A stretch of DNA of 63,926 nt from CAYMOV01 sp964392085. Lineage in GTDB: Bacteria > Oederibacteriota > Muellerivitia > Muellerivitales > Muellerivitaceae. The translations under genes and the position numbers were made by a program. The notes beneath the pieces were generated by a model, which had not been told where the DNA came from, searched no databases, and saw nothing but the letters and a program-made list of their open reading frames with translations. This document shows, piece by piece, positions 46,936-57,607 of the stretch (position 1 is the first letter of the stretch; every line of letters begins with the position of its first letter). The stretch lies in assembly GCA_964392085.1 (NCBI GenBank), contig CAYMOV010000007.1, forward strand, positions 1 to 63,926. Reading direction: 5' to 3'.

Positions 46936-47877
46936 TCACCGGGACCTCGTTGTGGACCGTCCCAACGCGAGAGCCGGGAAACCGGCCAACCGGCTTTGGA
47001 AAAACCGTTCCACCGATGGGGCGACTTTGAGGTAATAGGCCCCCAAGAGCAAACCCACCGCCAAGTCGGAGACATAATGATAGCGCCCCCAGACCGTCCC
47101 CGCAAAGAGAACCAGGGTCATGAGAAAAAGGGGGATTTTCCAGCGGCCCAGGTACGGAGAGGTCCCAAAAACGATGAATGCCGCCGCCACGTGGGAACTG
47201 GGGAAGGAACCCCCGGGATAGGCGTTCCCGTCCATGGTCAGCTTCAGGAGGTTGGACCAGGCGTATCCCGGAAGGGGGTCCCGGAGGCCTTCCAAGAAGA
47301 ACCTGGGGCTGTGGGCCGGAAGGAGGATGAAGAGCAGGTAACTGGTGTAATAGGTCAAACCGAGGGTGAACATATAGGTCCGGAACTTCTCTCGGGGGGC
47401 CCGGTACCAAAGGGCGAAACCCCCGATAGGCATCAGGAGAAAATAGGACCCATACCCCACATGGAACAACTCGTTGACCCAAAGGGCAGGGGGATGCGAC
47501 TGTTGCCAGATCCAAAGGGCCGGACCGCCACCTAGGAAGAGGCGCAGGTCCAACGAGTAAAGGATCGGGTCCACGGTCCAATCGAAATAGCTGTGCACCA
47601 AGGGACCTACTTCCTTATAGAGCAAGGGCATGAGGATCAGCGGGTACCACTCCCGCAGGAAAACCAATGCGCCCCCGGTTTTCCCCACGGTGGCCCGACA
47701 AATCATCAGGAGGATGAGGCTCCCGCCCAAGTGCCAGCCCAACCAGACGGTTCCCTGGGTTTGGGACCTTCCCGTCAAGACCACCAGTCCCAAGACCATT
47801 TGGTAAAGAAGCAACAGGGCGTCAACGGGCCTCAACCAAGGATCGAGTTCCACAGGGATGTTCTTCGGGCGCTTCAT
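46936..47877 (-). CDS. PAP2 phosphatase / IPC synthase-like protein, second copy
   Basis: 313 residues from ATG at 47877, overlapping the upstream stop by ATGA. About six membrane helices. SLDLRLFLGGGPALW at 108-122, the active-site SFPSSHVAAAF with His229, and GRYHYVSDLAVG with His267 and Asp271. Same architecture as the 308-residue protein at 36105 (both carry the D-x-R-x-F-G...P...W segment), but clearly diverged. It likely acts on lipid phosphates or sphingolipid head groups on the outer face of the membrane. Overlap with the carbohydrate-binding secreted protein gene suggests a shared surface-lipid or glycan task. Confidence 0.8.
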   Translation of the reverse strand: MKRPKNIPVELDPWLRPVDALLLLYQMVLGLVVLTGRSQTQGTVWLGWHLGGSLILLMICRATVGKTGGALVFLREWYPLILMPLLYKEVGPLVHSYFDWTVDPILYSLDLRLFLGGGPALWIWQQSHPPALWVNELFHVGYGSYFLLMPIGGFALWYRAPREKFRTYMFTLGLTYYTSYLLFILLPAHSPRFFLEGLRDPLPGYAWSNLLKLTMDGNAYPGGSFPSSHVAAAFIVFGTSPYLGRWKIPLFLMTLVLFAGTVWGRYHYVSDLAVGLLLGAYYLKVAPSVERFFQSRLAGFPALALGRSTTRSR

Positions 47878-49994
47878 CGGACTTCCAACGTTTGGATCGG
47901 TTCCCCGCGCTTCGCCGAGTGGGCTCCATACCATTGGCCCGTTGGGGCGCCGGTGGCGGGGACACGGACCACGCCGACGGATTCCACGGGGATCTCGAAC
48001 TCCACGAAGCGGTGGAGACCCGCCTCGACCGAGAGGTTCCCGTTTCGTCCGTCCAAGGTCGCCTTCACCGCGAAGGGCAGGTCGGAAGTCCGGTTGACCA
48101 CCAAAAGCCTTATGGCGCCGTCGTTATCCCGCCGGGCCACGCACATGATCCCGGGTTGGAGCGTCGAGCAATTGACGCGTTCGCCCAGGCCCAGGCTCGT
48201 CAAAAGATCCGTCATCCTCCCCACTGGACTGGTGTCGGTGGGAAGGGCTCCCATCCATCGGAAATAAAGCGGCCCCTGGAATTGGTCCACCCAATCCGCC
48301 ACTGCGGAGGCCATCCAAAGCGCCGGGCCGTAGCCCATGGGATCCCCGCCCTCGCAACCCGCCTCCAGGATGAACTCCGCCGGGACAGGACGGTCCATCC
48401 GACTCTCCAGGCTCTCGGCGCGTTCCGCGTAGAACCTTTCCAGTTCCCGGGTTTTCCGGAAGGCCTGGGCGGGCCCGCAGGGGGCCTTCAGGATGAATTT
48501 CCCCTGGACCGCGAGGTCATCCACGATCTCGCCGTCATCCTTGAGGAAAGTGGTTTCGCGGCTCTCCTGTCCGGACCCGAAAAAAGGCCCCATGACCCAA
48601 ACGCCGGGGTGGGATTCCTTCAAGGACAGGAAGGCATCCCGATAGGCATTGAGGTAGGCATAGGGGTTGGAAGGTCCCGCGGGGGGCGATTGGAGCACCC
48701 AATCTATCGGTGCCTCACCGGTACGGCCCTTGATCGACTCCCACCACTTGGCGACATCCCCCGAGGCCAGGAGGGGAAGGGTGACCGCCGGTGTTCCGCC
48801 GGCCTTATGGCAGGACGAAACAAAACGGACGGCTTCCTCCAGGAAATCCGGGGCGGACAGGGTACCCTCGGAGGGGACGTAAAGCCAGGAAGCGGGATGG
48901 GGGGGCTTCTCCGGGAATACGCTTCCCGCGAAACCGAATCCCCAAGTTCGGGGCCCGTTTCCCGGCAGTGAAACGACCAAACCGGTTTTTCCCCTCAAGG
49001 CGGTCACCGCCGAACCCCAGCCAGGGGCCGAGGCCAGGAGCTTTGAACTCCGGTACACCTTGACATCCACCAGCCGGAAAGTCCCATCCGGACCGGCATA
49101 GGCCCCGATCGCCTCGGGCCAAGTCCAAACGTAGGCCGACGGAACCGGCCGACCGCGCCCATCCAAAACCTTTCCTTCCAGCGTTCGAGTCCCGAGCAAC
49201 AGGTTCCCCTGGGTCCCATCCCCCAACTGGGATATTCCGGGATCGGAACGAACCCCGGGTTGGTCGGGAACCTGCGCTTTCATTTGGCCGATGAATCGGA
49301 GGAAAGGCCACTGGGACGGCTCCCCCGTCCCCAATTCCAACCGATGGAGGATCGCCTTAGAGAGCGTACCGTAGGATTCAACCGCCAACTGGAAGCGGCA
49401 GGTCTTCCCCTGCGCAACTTCGATTCCTGGGAAAAGGGTCCATGGCAGGGAGGCCTCGAGAAGGTAACCTTGGCTTGTGGTCTTGGCCACCAACCTCGTC
49501 CCGGGGGCTTCCTGGGACCTCGCGGGAAGCCAGATCGAGGGTTGTTTTGATCCCTCCCCCGGGGTCAGGATCAGGTGGGTCTCCCGGCGGGTTCGGCCCG
49601 GGGGCCGAGGAACCTCCCAGCCGGTGGAGAGGGTCAGCTCCACCCGGTCACCTTCCGGCGATCCCGGGCGAAGGGAACCGTTTGGCTTGTGGTCTTGTTG
49701 GACGATCACGGCCAAATAAAGGTTCTCGGAGTCGTAGGCCAGGAAGCACTTGGCGGACAAACTTTCCGGGCCTCTCCAGAAAGCCTGGCCTTCGACCACT
49801 TGGTCCTTCCGGTCCAGGTCGATCCGCCGGGCCGCAGGCCAGTCCAGGAGCCGACCGTCCACCCGGATGTCGGTGGCGTCGGAAACGCTGTAATCATTTG
49901 GGGGGGGAGTCGGTTTAGCCGCTCCCAACAGGGGATTAATCCCGAATAGGAGACCCGCCAGGACCAAGGCAATGGCGTTAGGTTTCGGCGTCAT
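47874..49994 (-). CDS. Large secreted multidomain protein with CBM9-like and carboxypeptidase-regulatory-like domains
   Basis: 706 residues from ATG at 49994 with a signal peptide (about 1-24: ALVLAGLLFGINPLLGAA). Residues about 40-215 resemble the CBM9-like/DOMON-type domain of secreted glycan enzymes (IRVDGRLLDWPAARRIDLDR ... LYLAVIV ... GDRVELTLS). Around 265-340, LEGKVLDGRGRPVPSAYVWTW...TFRLVDV resembles a carboxypeptidase-regulatory-like beta domain. The rest, with a TIM-barrel-like middle (LLASGDVAKWWESIKG, WVMGPFFGSGQ) and a beta C terminus, recalls alpha-L-arabinofuranosidase or similar glycoside hydrolases, without an assigned acid/base pair. It probably binds or processes extracellular polysaccharide. 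First gene of the PAP2 group. Confidence 0.7.
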   Translation of the reverse strand: MTPKPNAIALVLAGLLFGINPLLGAAKPTPPPNDYSVSDATDIRVDGRLLDWPAARRIDLDRKDQVVEGQAFWRGPESLSAKCFLAYDSENLYLAVIVQQDHKPNGSLRPGSPEGDRVELTLSTGWEVPRPPGRTRRETHLILTPGEGSKQPSIWLPARSQEAPGTRLVAKTTSQGYLLEASLPWTLFPGIEVAQGKTCRFQLAVESYGTLSKAILHRLELGTGEPSQWPFLRFIGQMKAQVPDQPGVRSDPGISQLGDGTQGNLLLGTRTLEGKVLDGRGRPVPSAYVWTWPEAIGAYAGPDGTFRLVDVKVYRSSKLLASAPGWGSAVTALRGKTGLVVSLPGNGPRTWGFGFAGSVFPEKPPHPASWLYVPSEGTLSAPDFLEEAVRFVSSCHKAGGTPAVTLPLLASGDVAKWWESIKGRTGEAPIDWVLQSPPAGPSNPYAYLNAYRDAFLSLKESHPGVWVMGPFFGSGQESRETTFLKDDGEIVDDLAVQGKFILKAPCGPAQAFRKTRELERFYAERAESLESRMDRPVPAEFILEAGCEGGDPMGYGPALWMASAVADWVDQFQGPLYFRWMGALPTDTSPVGRMTDLLTSLGLGERVNCSTLQPGIMCVARRDNDGAIRLLVVNRTSDLPFAVKATLDGRNGNLSVEAGLHRFVEFEIPVESVGVVRVPATGAPTGQWYGAHSAKRGEPIQTLEVR

Positions 49995-50020
49995 GGTTTC
50001 CAGGGACCTCTTTGGCTTTA

Positions 50021-50048
50021 AAACAAAAAGGCGGCCGGGATAGCCGCC
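50021..50048 (-). terminator. Terminator of the gltBD operon
   Basis: GGCGGC (50030-50035) and GCCGCC (50043-50048) enclose seven bases; on the minus strand the stem is followed by CTTTTTGTTT (50030-50021). It lies about 50 bases after gltD and just before the secreted-protein gene. Confidence 0.8.
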
Positions 50049-50096
50049 TCTCCAACAATCCACATTCCCAACTCATCTTGGATATCCCCTTGCCCA

Positions 50097-51539
<1,443 letters not shown>

Positions 51540-51628
51540 TTTAAATCCTCAACTTCTTCGAGAGTTGAATCGCCGGTTTTAAGCCGTAGGTGGTCGGCTC
51601 AAAATTCTAAATTAAACTCGGGACTTCG

Positions 51629-54600
51629 CTACGCGACCGGCTGCGCGGCCTGCTGTTTCATCAGCTCCAGGGCCTTCTTGTAGTCGGTCGGCATGACCTT
51701 CACGAACTGTTTGCGCATCGGCTCGCCAAGGTCCAGGAGCTTCTGGGCCACGGTGCTGCCGGTGGCCTGCTGGTGGTTCTTCAGGAGCTGCTTGACCGTC
51801 TCGAGGTCCTCGGGTTGGAGTTCCTCCAGGCCCACCATCTCCAGGTTGCAACGGGTCTTGAAGTCGCCATTTGGGTCCCAGACGTAGGCGATGCCGCCCG
51901 ACATGCCGGCGGCGAAATTACGCCCCGTCTCCCCGATCACCACCACCCGGCCCCCGGTCATATACTCGCAACCGTGGTCCCCCACGCCCTCGACGACGGC
52001 GTGGACGCCCGAGTTGCGCACGCAGAACCGCTCCCCGGCCTTGCCGCGGATGTAGGCCTGGCCGCCGGTGGCGCCGTAGAAAGCCACGTTGCCGATCAGG
52101 ATGTTCTCCTCCGGGACGAAGGTCGCGGTCTTGGGGGGATAGATCACCAACTTGCCTCCGCAAAGGCCCTTGCCCAGGTAATCGTTCACGTCCCCCTCGA
52201 GGGTCAGGGACATGCCGCGCGGCACGAAGGCCGCGAAACTGTTGCCCGCGCTTCCGGTGAACTTGATCTTGATGGTGTCGTCCGGCAACCCGGCGCCTCC
52301 CCATTTCCGGGAGATCTCGGCTCCCGTCATGGTTCCCACGGTCCGGTTGACGTTTCGGATCGACATCTCGAACTCGACGGGCTTCTTGTCGGCGATGGCG
52401 GCCTTGCACTTCTCGAGGATCTGGTTGTCCAAGGCCCCTTCGAGGCCGTGCTTTTGGGCCGTCGTGCGGATGACCGGCCCCTGGTCGCTCTCGACGGGAC
52501 GGAAAAAGATGGCCGAGAAGTCGAGGCCCTTGGCCTTCCAATGGGCTAGGGCCCGGTTCATCTCCAGGATCTCCGAGTGGCCCACCATTTCATCGATCGT
52601 CTTGAAACCCAGTTCCGCCATGAATTCGCGGGCTTCCTCGGCCACGAAGGTGAGGAAGTTCACCACGTGCTCCGGCTTTCCGGAGAACTTCTTACGGAGC
52701 TCGGGGTTTTGGGTGGCCACGCCGACGGGGCAGGTGTCCTGGTGGCAGACGCGCATCATGATGCAGCCTTCCGAGACCAGGGCCGCCGTGGCGAAACCGA
52801 ACTCCTCGGCGCCCAACAGGGCGGCGATGACCACGTCGCGGCCGGTCTTCATCTGGCCGTCGGCCTGGACCGTGATGCGGTCCCGGAGCCGGTTCTGTAC
52901 GAGGATCTGGTGGGTTTCCGCCAGGCCCAGTTCCCATGGGATGCCGGCGTGCTTGATGGACGTGAGGGGCGAGGCTCCCGTGCCGCCGTCGAAGCCCGAG
53001 ATGAGCACGTGGTCCGCGTGGGCCTTGGCCACACCGGCCGCCACGGTCCCGACCCCGACCTCGGATACCAGCTTGACCGAGATGCGGGCGTACCGGTTGG
53101 CGTTCTTGAGGTCATGGATCAATTGGGCCAGGTCCTCGATGGAGTAGATGTCGTGGTGCGGCGGGGGCGAGATGAGCCCGACGAAGGGGGTGGAATGCCG
53201 GACCTTGGCGATCCAGGGATACACCTTCTTACCGGGCAATTGGCCTCCTTCACCGGGCTTGGCGCCCTGGGCCATCTTGATCTGCAGTTCCTTCGCGTGC
53301 ACCAGGTAGTTGCTGGTCACCCCGAAACGGCCCGAGGCCACCTGCTTGATGGCCGACATCTTGGAGTCCCCGTTGGGCAGGGGCTCGAAACGGGCCTCGT
53401 CCTCTCCACCCTCGCCGGTGTTGGACTTGCCTCCCAGCCGGTTCATGGCGATGGCGAGGTTCTCATGGGCTTCCTGGCTGATGGAACCATAGCTCATGGC
53501 CCCCGTGGCGAAACGCTTCACGATCTCGGAGGCGGGTTCCACCTGGTCCAGGGGAACCGGGGTCCCCTTCTTGAAGGCGAACAGGCCGCGGAGGGTGCAG
53601 GCCTGCTTCGACTGGTCGTTAATGAGTTTGGAATACTCCTTGTAGGTCTTGTAACTGCCCGACCGGGCGGCCGATTGAAGCTTGTGGACCGTCTCGGGGT
53701 TGAACAGGTGCGTTTCCCCGTCACGGCGCCATTGGTAACGGCCACCGGATTCCAGGTCCGCCTCGCGGGAGGGCCGCGCGGGATAAGCCGTGCGGTGGCG
53801 CTGCGCGGTTTCCTCCGCGATCTCCGGGAGCCCGATGCCGCTGATGCGGCTGGCGGTCCAGGTGAAGTATTCCTGGATGAAGTCGCGGTTCAGGCCGATG
53901 GCCTCGTAGATCTGGGCGCCCCGGTAGCTTTGGATCGTGGAGATGCCCATCTTGGACATGATCTTCACGATGCCTTTGTTGCAAGCCTTGATGTAGTGCT
54001 TCACCGCGATCTTGTGGTCCACCTCGGTCGGAAGGGCCTTCCGGCGGATCATGTCGTCCAGGGTCTCGAAGGCCAGGTAGGGGTTGATGGCGTTCACGCC
54101 GAAACCCACGAGCAGGCCGAAATGGTGCACTTCGCGCGGTTCGCCCGATTCCAGGATCAGGCCGACTTGGGTGCGCTCCCCCTTGCGGATCAAGTGGTGA
54201 TGGACGCCCGCCACGGCCAAAAGGCTCGGGATGGCCGCCTTGTCCGGGCCCATGCCCCGGTCCGACAGGATCAGGATCTGGATACCCTGGGCCACAGCCG
54301 CGGAAGCCTGGGCGCAAATCGTCTCCAGGGCCTTCTCGAGCGCCGGGGCCCCACCTTGGACGTCCCAGAGGATGGGCAGGGTCTTGGACTTGTACCCCCG
54401 GTGGTTGAGGCTGGAGAACTTGGACATTTCTTGGTTGTCGAGGATCGGGCTCAAAAGCTCGATCTGGGCACAGGACTCGGGTTTGGGGTCGAGGAGGTTC
54501 CGCTCGGGTCCCATGGTGGTGATGACCGAGGTCACCAACTCTTCCCGGATGGCGTCGAGCGGGGGGTTGGTGACCTGGGCGAAGAGCTGTTGGAAATAAT

Positions 54601-56152
54601 TAAAGAGCGGTTGGGACTTGTTGGACAGGACCGCCAAGGGTGTGTCGTCCCCCATGGAGCCGAGGGGTTCCAAGCCGGTTTCGGCCATGGGGGCCATGAG
54701 GATTTTCAGGTCCTCTTGGGTGTACCCGAATGCGATTTGCCGGTGCACCACGGTCTCGTGGTCCGGCTCGGGCAACAGCAGGCCCTTCGGCAGGTCCTCC
54801 AGCTTGATCAGGTTCTTCGCCAGCCAGTCCCCGTAGGGCTGTTCACCGGAGATCTTTTCCTTCAGTTCCTGGTCGTCGATGATCCGCCCTTCCCCGAGGT
54901 CCAGCAGGAACATCTTGCCGGGCTCCAGGCGGCCTTTTTTCACCACGTTCTCCGGAGCCACGGGGAGCACCCCGACTTCGGACGCCATGATGATCCGGTC
55001 GTCCTTCGTGACGTAGTACCGGGAGGGGCGCAGGCCGTTGCGGTCCAGCACGGCGCCGATGTAACGGCCGTCCGTGAAGGCGATCGAGGCGGGACCGTCC
55101 CACGGCTCCATGAGGGAGGCGTGGTACCGGTAGAAGTCCTTCTTGGTTTGGGACATGGTCTTGTGGGCCTGCCAAGCCTCCGGGATCAGCATCATCACCG
55201 AGTGGGGCAGGGACCGGCCGCCCTCCACCAACATTTCCAGGGCGTTGTCGAAAGTGGCGGAATCGGACTGGCCTTCCCGGACGATGGGCAGGAGTTTCTT
55301 GACCTCGTCTCCTGGGAAATGGGGAGTCTTAAAGTGGGCTTCCCGGGCGTGCATCCAGTTGATGTTGCCGCGGAGGGTGTTGATCTCGCCGTTGTGGGCC
55401 ACATAGCGGAAGGGGTGCGCCAAGTCCCAGGAGGGGAAGGTGTTGGTGGAAAACCGGGAGTGCGTGAGGCTGAGGGCGGACTCGAAAGCCGGATCCGACA
55501 GGTCCGGGAAATAGGCTTGCACTTGGCTGGGTGTCAACATCCCCTTATAGACGATGGTTCGGGTCGAGAAGGAGGCGAAGTAAAACAGCTTTGATTCGGA
55601 CAGGTTGAGGGCGGTCACCCCGTGCTCGACGCGCTTTCGAAGGAGGAACAGCCGACGCTCGAAGGCGTCCTGGTCCTTCATCCCCTTCCCTTGGCCCACG
55701 AACAACTGGCGCATCACGGGTTCGCAGGCCCTCGCGGAGGGGCCCACCAGGCTGTTGTCGACCGGCACGTCGCGCCACCCCAGGAGGGATTGGCCCTCCT
55801 CGGCGACGGACTTCTCGGTCAGCTGGACGCAGGTTTCCCTTTGGGACGGGTCCCGTGGCAGGAATAGGAACGCCACCCCGTATTGGCCCTCGGGCGGCAG
55901 GGTGAACTTGACCGATTTCCGGAAAAACTTGTCGGGGATCTGGGTCAAGACCCCGGCGCCGTCGCCGGTATTTTCCTCGCAGCCGCAGGCACCCCGGTGG
56001 GACAGGTTGACCAGGATCTGGAGGCCCTGCTCGACGATGGAATGGCTTTTCCGGTTCTTCAGGTCGGCCACGAACCCCACCCCGCAGGCGTCAAAGCCCG
56101 AGGTCTTAGGGTAAAGGCCCTGTTGGGGATCGAAATCCGGGTGGTAAGTCAT
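51629..56152 (-). CDS. gltB: Glutamate synthase large subunit
   Basis: 1507 residues from ATG at 56152, with GGAG seven bases upstream. A 22-residue propeptide precedes Cys23 in FDACGVGFVADL, the class II glutamine amidotransferase nucleophile after processing. The middle and FMN-binding synthase domains follow (HEGENTGDG-like, LGLAETHQILVQN, ADGQMKTGRDV), with MRVCHQDTCPVGVATQNP giving the [3Fe-4S] cysteines. The C-terminal GXGXG-type beta helix is visible as repeated Gly-rich turns (GYGATGGQAYIRGKAGERF). The full family length is present. An upstream TTGAAA-17-TAATTT pair is a weak promoter candidate at 56257-56285. Confidence 0.96.
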   Translation of the reverse strand: MTYHPDFDPQQGLYPKTSGFDACGVGFVADLKNRKSHSIVEQGLQILVNLSHRGACGCEENTGDGAGVLTQIPDKFFRKSVKFTLPPEGQYGVAFLFLPRDPSQRETCVQLTEKSVAEEGQSLLGWRDVPVDNSLVGPSARACEPVMRQLFVGQGKGMKDQDAFERRLFLLRKRVEHGVTALNLSESKLFYFASFSTRTIVYKGMLTPSQVQAYFPDLSDPAFESALSLTHSRFSTNTFPSWDLAHPFRYVAHNGEINTLRGNINWMHAREAHFKTPHFPGDEVKKLLPIVREGQSDSATFDNALEMLVEGGRSLPHSVMMLIPEAWQAHKTMSQTKKDFYRYHASLMEPWDGPASIAFTDGRYIGAVLDRNGLRPSRYYVTKDDRIIMASEVGVLPVAPENVVKKGRLEPGKMFLLDLGEGRIIDDQELKEKISGEQPYGDWLAKNLIKLEDLPKGLLLPEPDHETVVHRQIAFGYTQEDLKILMAPMAETGLEPLGSMGDDTPLAVLSNKSQPLFNYFQQLFAQVTNPPLDAIREELVTSVITTMGPERNLLDPKPESCAQIELLSPILDNQEMSKFSSLNHRGYKSKTLPILWDVQGGAPALEKALETICAQASAAVAQGIQILILSDRGMGPDKAAIPSLLAVAGVHHHLIRKGERTQVGLILESGEPREVHHFGLLVGFGVNAINPYLAFETLDDMIRRKALPTEVDHKIAVKHYIKACNKGIVKIMSKMGISTIQSYRGAQIYEAIGLNRDFIQEYFTWTASRISGIGLPEIAEETAQRHRTAYPARPSREADLESGGRYQWRRDGETHLFNPETVHKLQSAARSGSYKTYKEYSKLINDQSKQACTLRGLFAFKKGTPVPLDQVEPASEIVKRFATGAMSYGSISQEAHENLAIAMNRLGGKSNTGEGGEDEARFEPLPNGDSKMSAIKQVASGRFGVTSNYLVHAKELQIKMAQGAKPGEGGQLPGKKVYPWIAKVRHSTPFVGLISPPPHHDIYSIEDLAQLIHDLKNANRYARISVKLVSEVGVGTVAAGVAKAHADHVLISGFDGGTGASPLTSIKHAGIPWELGLAETHQILVQNRLRDRITVQADGQMKTGRDVVIAALLGAEEFGFATAALVSEGCIMMRVCHQDTCPVGVATQNPELRKKFSGKPEHVVNFLTFVAEEAREFMAELGFKTIDEMVGHSEILEMNRALAHWKAKGLDFSAIFFRPVESDQGPVIRTTAQKHGLEGALDNQILEKCKAAIADKKPVEFEMSIRNVNRTVGTMTGAEISRKWGGAGLPDDTIKIKFTGSAGNSFAAFVPRGMSLTLEGDVNDYLGKGLCGGKLVIYPPKTATFVPEENILIGNVAFYGATGGQAYIRGKAGERFCVRNSGVHAVVEGVGDHGCEYMTGGRVVVIGETGRNFAAGMSGGIAYVWDPNGDFKTRCNLEMVGLEELQPEDLETVKQLLKNHQQATGSTVAQKLLDLGEPMRKQFVKVMPTDYKKALELMKQQAAQPVA

Positions 56153-56366
56153 GGTCGACTCCTGGCCCCTCTTCAGCGGCCTTCCACGGTGAAAAAAATA
56201 GCGGCGAGTGTTAACGCGCCGCCTCGTGGAAATTGGGTTGTCTTCTACCGACGGGGTACCGCGGGTCACATAAATTACTATAGGAAGGGGTTCGTTTCAA
56301 GCAAAGACCACCCGGAAGCCGCAGGAATACCGGGGTTTTTAAGCCTTCCGGGCTCCCAAGCCCTGG

Positions 56367-57500
56367 TCAGGGGGCGGGCGGCTTGTCGGGAAAATAATCC
56401 CTGAAAAAGGCCCGCTTGGCTTCCCCAAACCGGCCCTCCAGGACGCTTTGGCGGATCTTGGCCGCGGTGTCGGTCATGAACCGGAGGTTATGGAGGCTCA
56501 GGAGCCTCAAGACGAGGAGTTCCTCGGAAAGCACTAAATGCCGTAGATAACTTTTCGTGTAGTTCCGGCAACACTCACAGGAACATCGGGGGTCCAGGGG
56601 TGAAAAATCCTCTTGGCACTTGGAGTTCTTGAGGTTGACCTTTCCCCCGCTCGTCAGGGCGGTGCCGTTCCTCGCCACGCGGGTCGGCAAGACGCAATCG
56701 AACAGGTCGATGCCCCTCTCCACGCAATCCCAGAGGTCCTCGGGCGTCCCGACCCCCATCAGGTATCGGGGTTTCTCCACCGGCAGGAAGGGCGTGGTGA
56801 TCTCCACCACCCGGTAGATTTCGGGTTTCGGCTCCCCCACCGACACCCCGCCGATGGCGTAACCGGGGAAATCCAGGGTTAGGAGCTGGCGGGCGCTGCG
56901 TTCCCTCAGTTCGGCGAAACGCCCCCCCTGCACGATTCCGAAAAGCGCTTGGGTTCCTTCCCTCCCCGCCTTCCGGTGCTCCGCCAGGCAACGCTCGGCC
57001 CAACGGGTGGTCCGATCCACCGAATTCCGGACATAGTCCTCTTCGGAAGGGTAGGGGATGCACTCATCGAGGACCATCAGGACGTCCACCCCGAGTTTGT
57101 GCTGGATCTGGACGGCGATCTCAGGGGTGAGCTTCCAGGGGCTCCCATCGAGGTGCGACTTGAAGGCCACCCCTTCCTCCGAGAGGTCCCGCAGTCCCGC
57201 CAGGCTGAAGACCTGGAACCCGCCGGAGTCCGTCAGGATCGGGCCGTCCCAATGCATGAACCGGTGAAGGCCCCCGGCTTTCTCAATGAGGTCGGCCCCG
57301 GGTCGGAGCATCAGGTGGTAGGTGTTGGCGAGGATCATGCGTCCCCCGCAGGCGCGGACGTCCTCGGAGGACACGGCCTTCACCGTGGCTTGGGTGCCCA
57401 CCGGCATGTAGCAGGGGGTTTCCACGACGCCGTGGGGAGTCGTCAGCAACCCGGCGCGGGCATGGCCGTCGGTGGCGGTCAGTTGGAAGGAGAGGGGCAA
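56367..57500 (-). CDS. tgt: tRNA-guanine(34) transglycosylase
   Basis: 377 residues, TTG at 57500 with GGAG nine bases upstream. TIM-barrel enzyme: PCYMPVGTQATVKAV, ILANTYHLMLRPG, LTDSGGFQVFSLA with the catalytic Asp, GGVSVGEPKPE, YLMGVGTPEDL, FDCVLPTRVARNG with the second catalytic Asp. Zinc site CSCECCRNYTKSYLRHL supplies three Cys and a His. Swaps guanine-34 for preQ1 in Asn, Asp, His and Tyr tRNAs. Lies next to queA, the next enzyme in queuosine synthesis. Confidence 0.96.
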   Translation of the reverse strand: MPLSFQLTATDGHARAGLLTTPHGVVETPCYMPVGTQATVKAVSSEDVRACGGRMILANTYHLMLRPGADLIEKAGGLHRFMHWDGPILTDSGGFQVFSLAGLRDLSEEGVAFKSHLDGSPWKLTPEIAVQIQHKLGVDVLMVLDECIPYPSEEDYVRNSVDRTTRWAERCLAEHRKAGREGTQALFGIVQGGRFAELRERSARQLLTLDFPGYAIGGVSVGEPKPEIYRVVEITTPFLPVEKPRYLMGVGTPEDLWDCVERGIDLFDCVLPTRVARNGTALTSGGKVNLKNSKCQEDFSPLDPRCSCECCRNYTKSYLRHLVLSEELLVLRLLSLHNLRFMTDTAAKIRQSVLEGRFGEAKRAFFRDYFPDKPPAP

Positions 57501-57607
57501 ATCGATGGCTCCAGTGTCGAGTTTAAAATTTTAATTCAATCCCACGATTAGTTCGCCGTCTTCTCAATCGGTAGAACTTTACGCTTAAAATTAAACCTTA
57601 ACACCCC

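Noticed and set aside
52577..55594. 1005-residue plus-strand frame inside gltB
   Set aside because: Antisense of a highly conserved GC-rich gene; no recognisable domain and no ribosome site.
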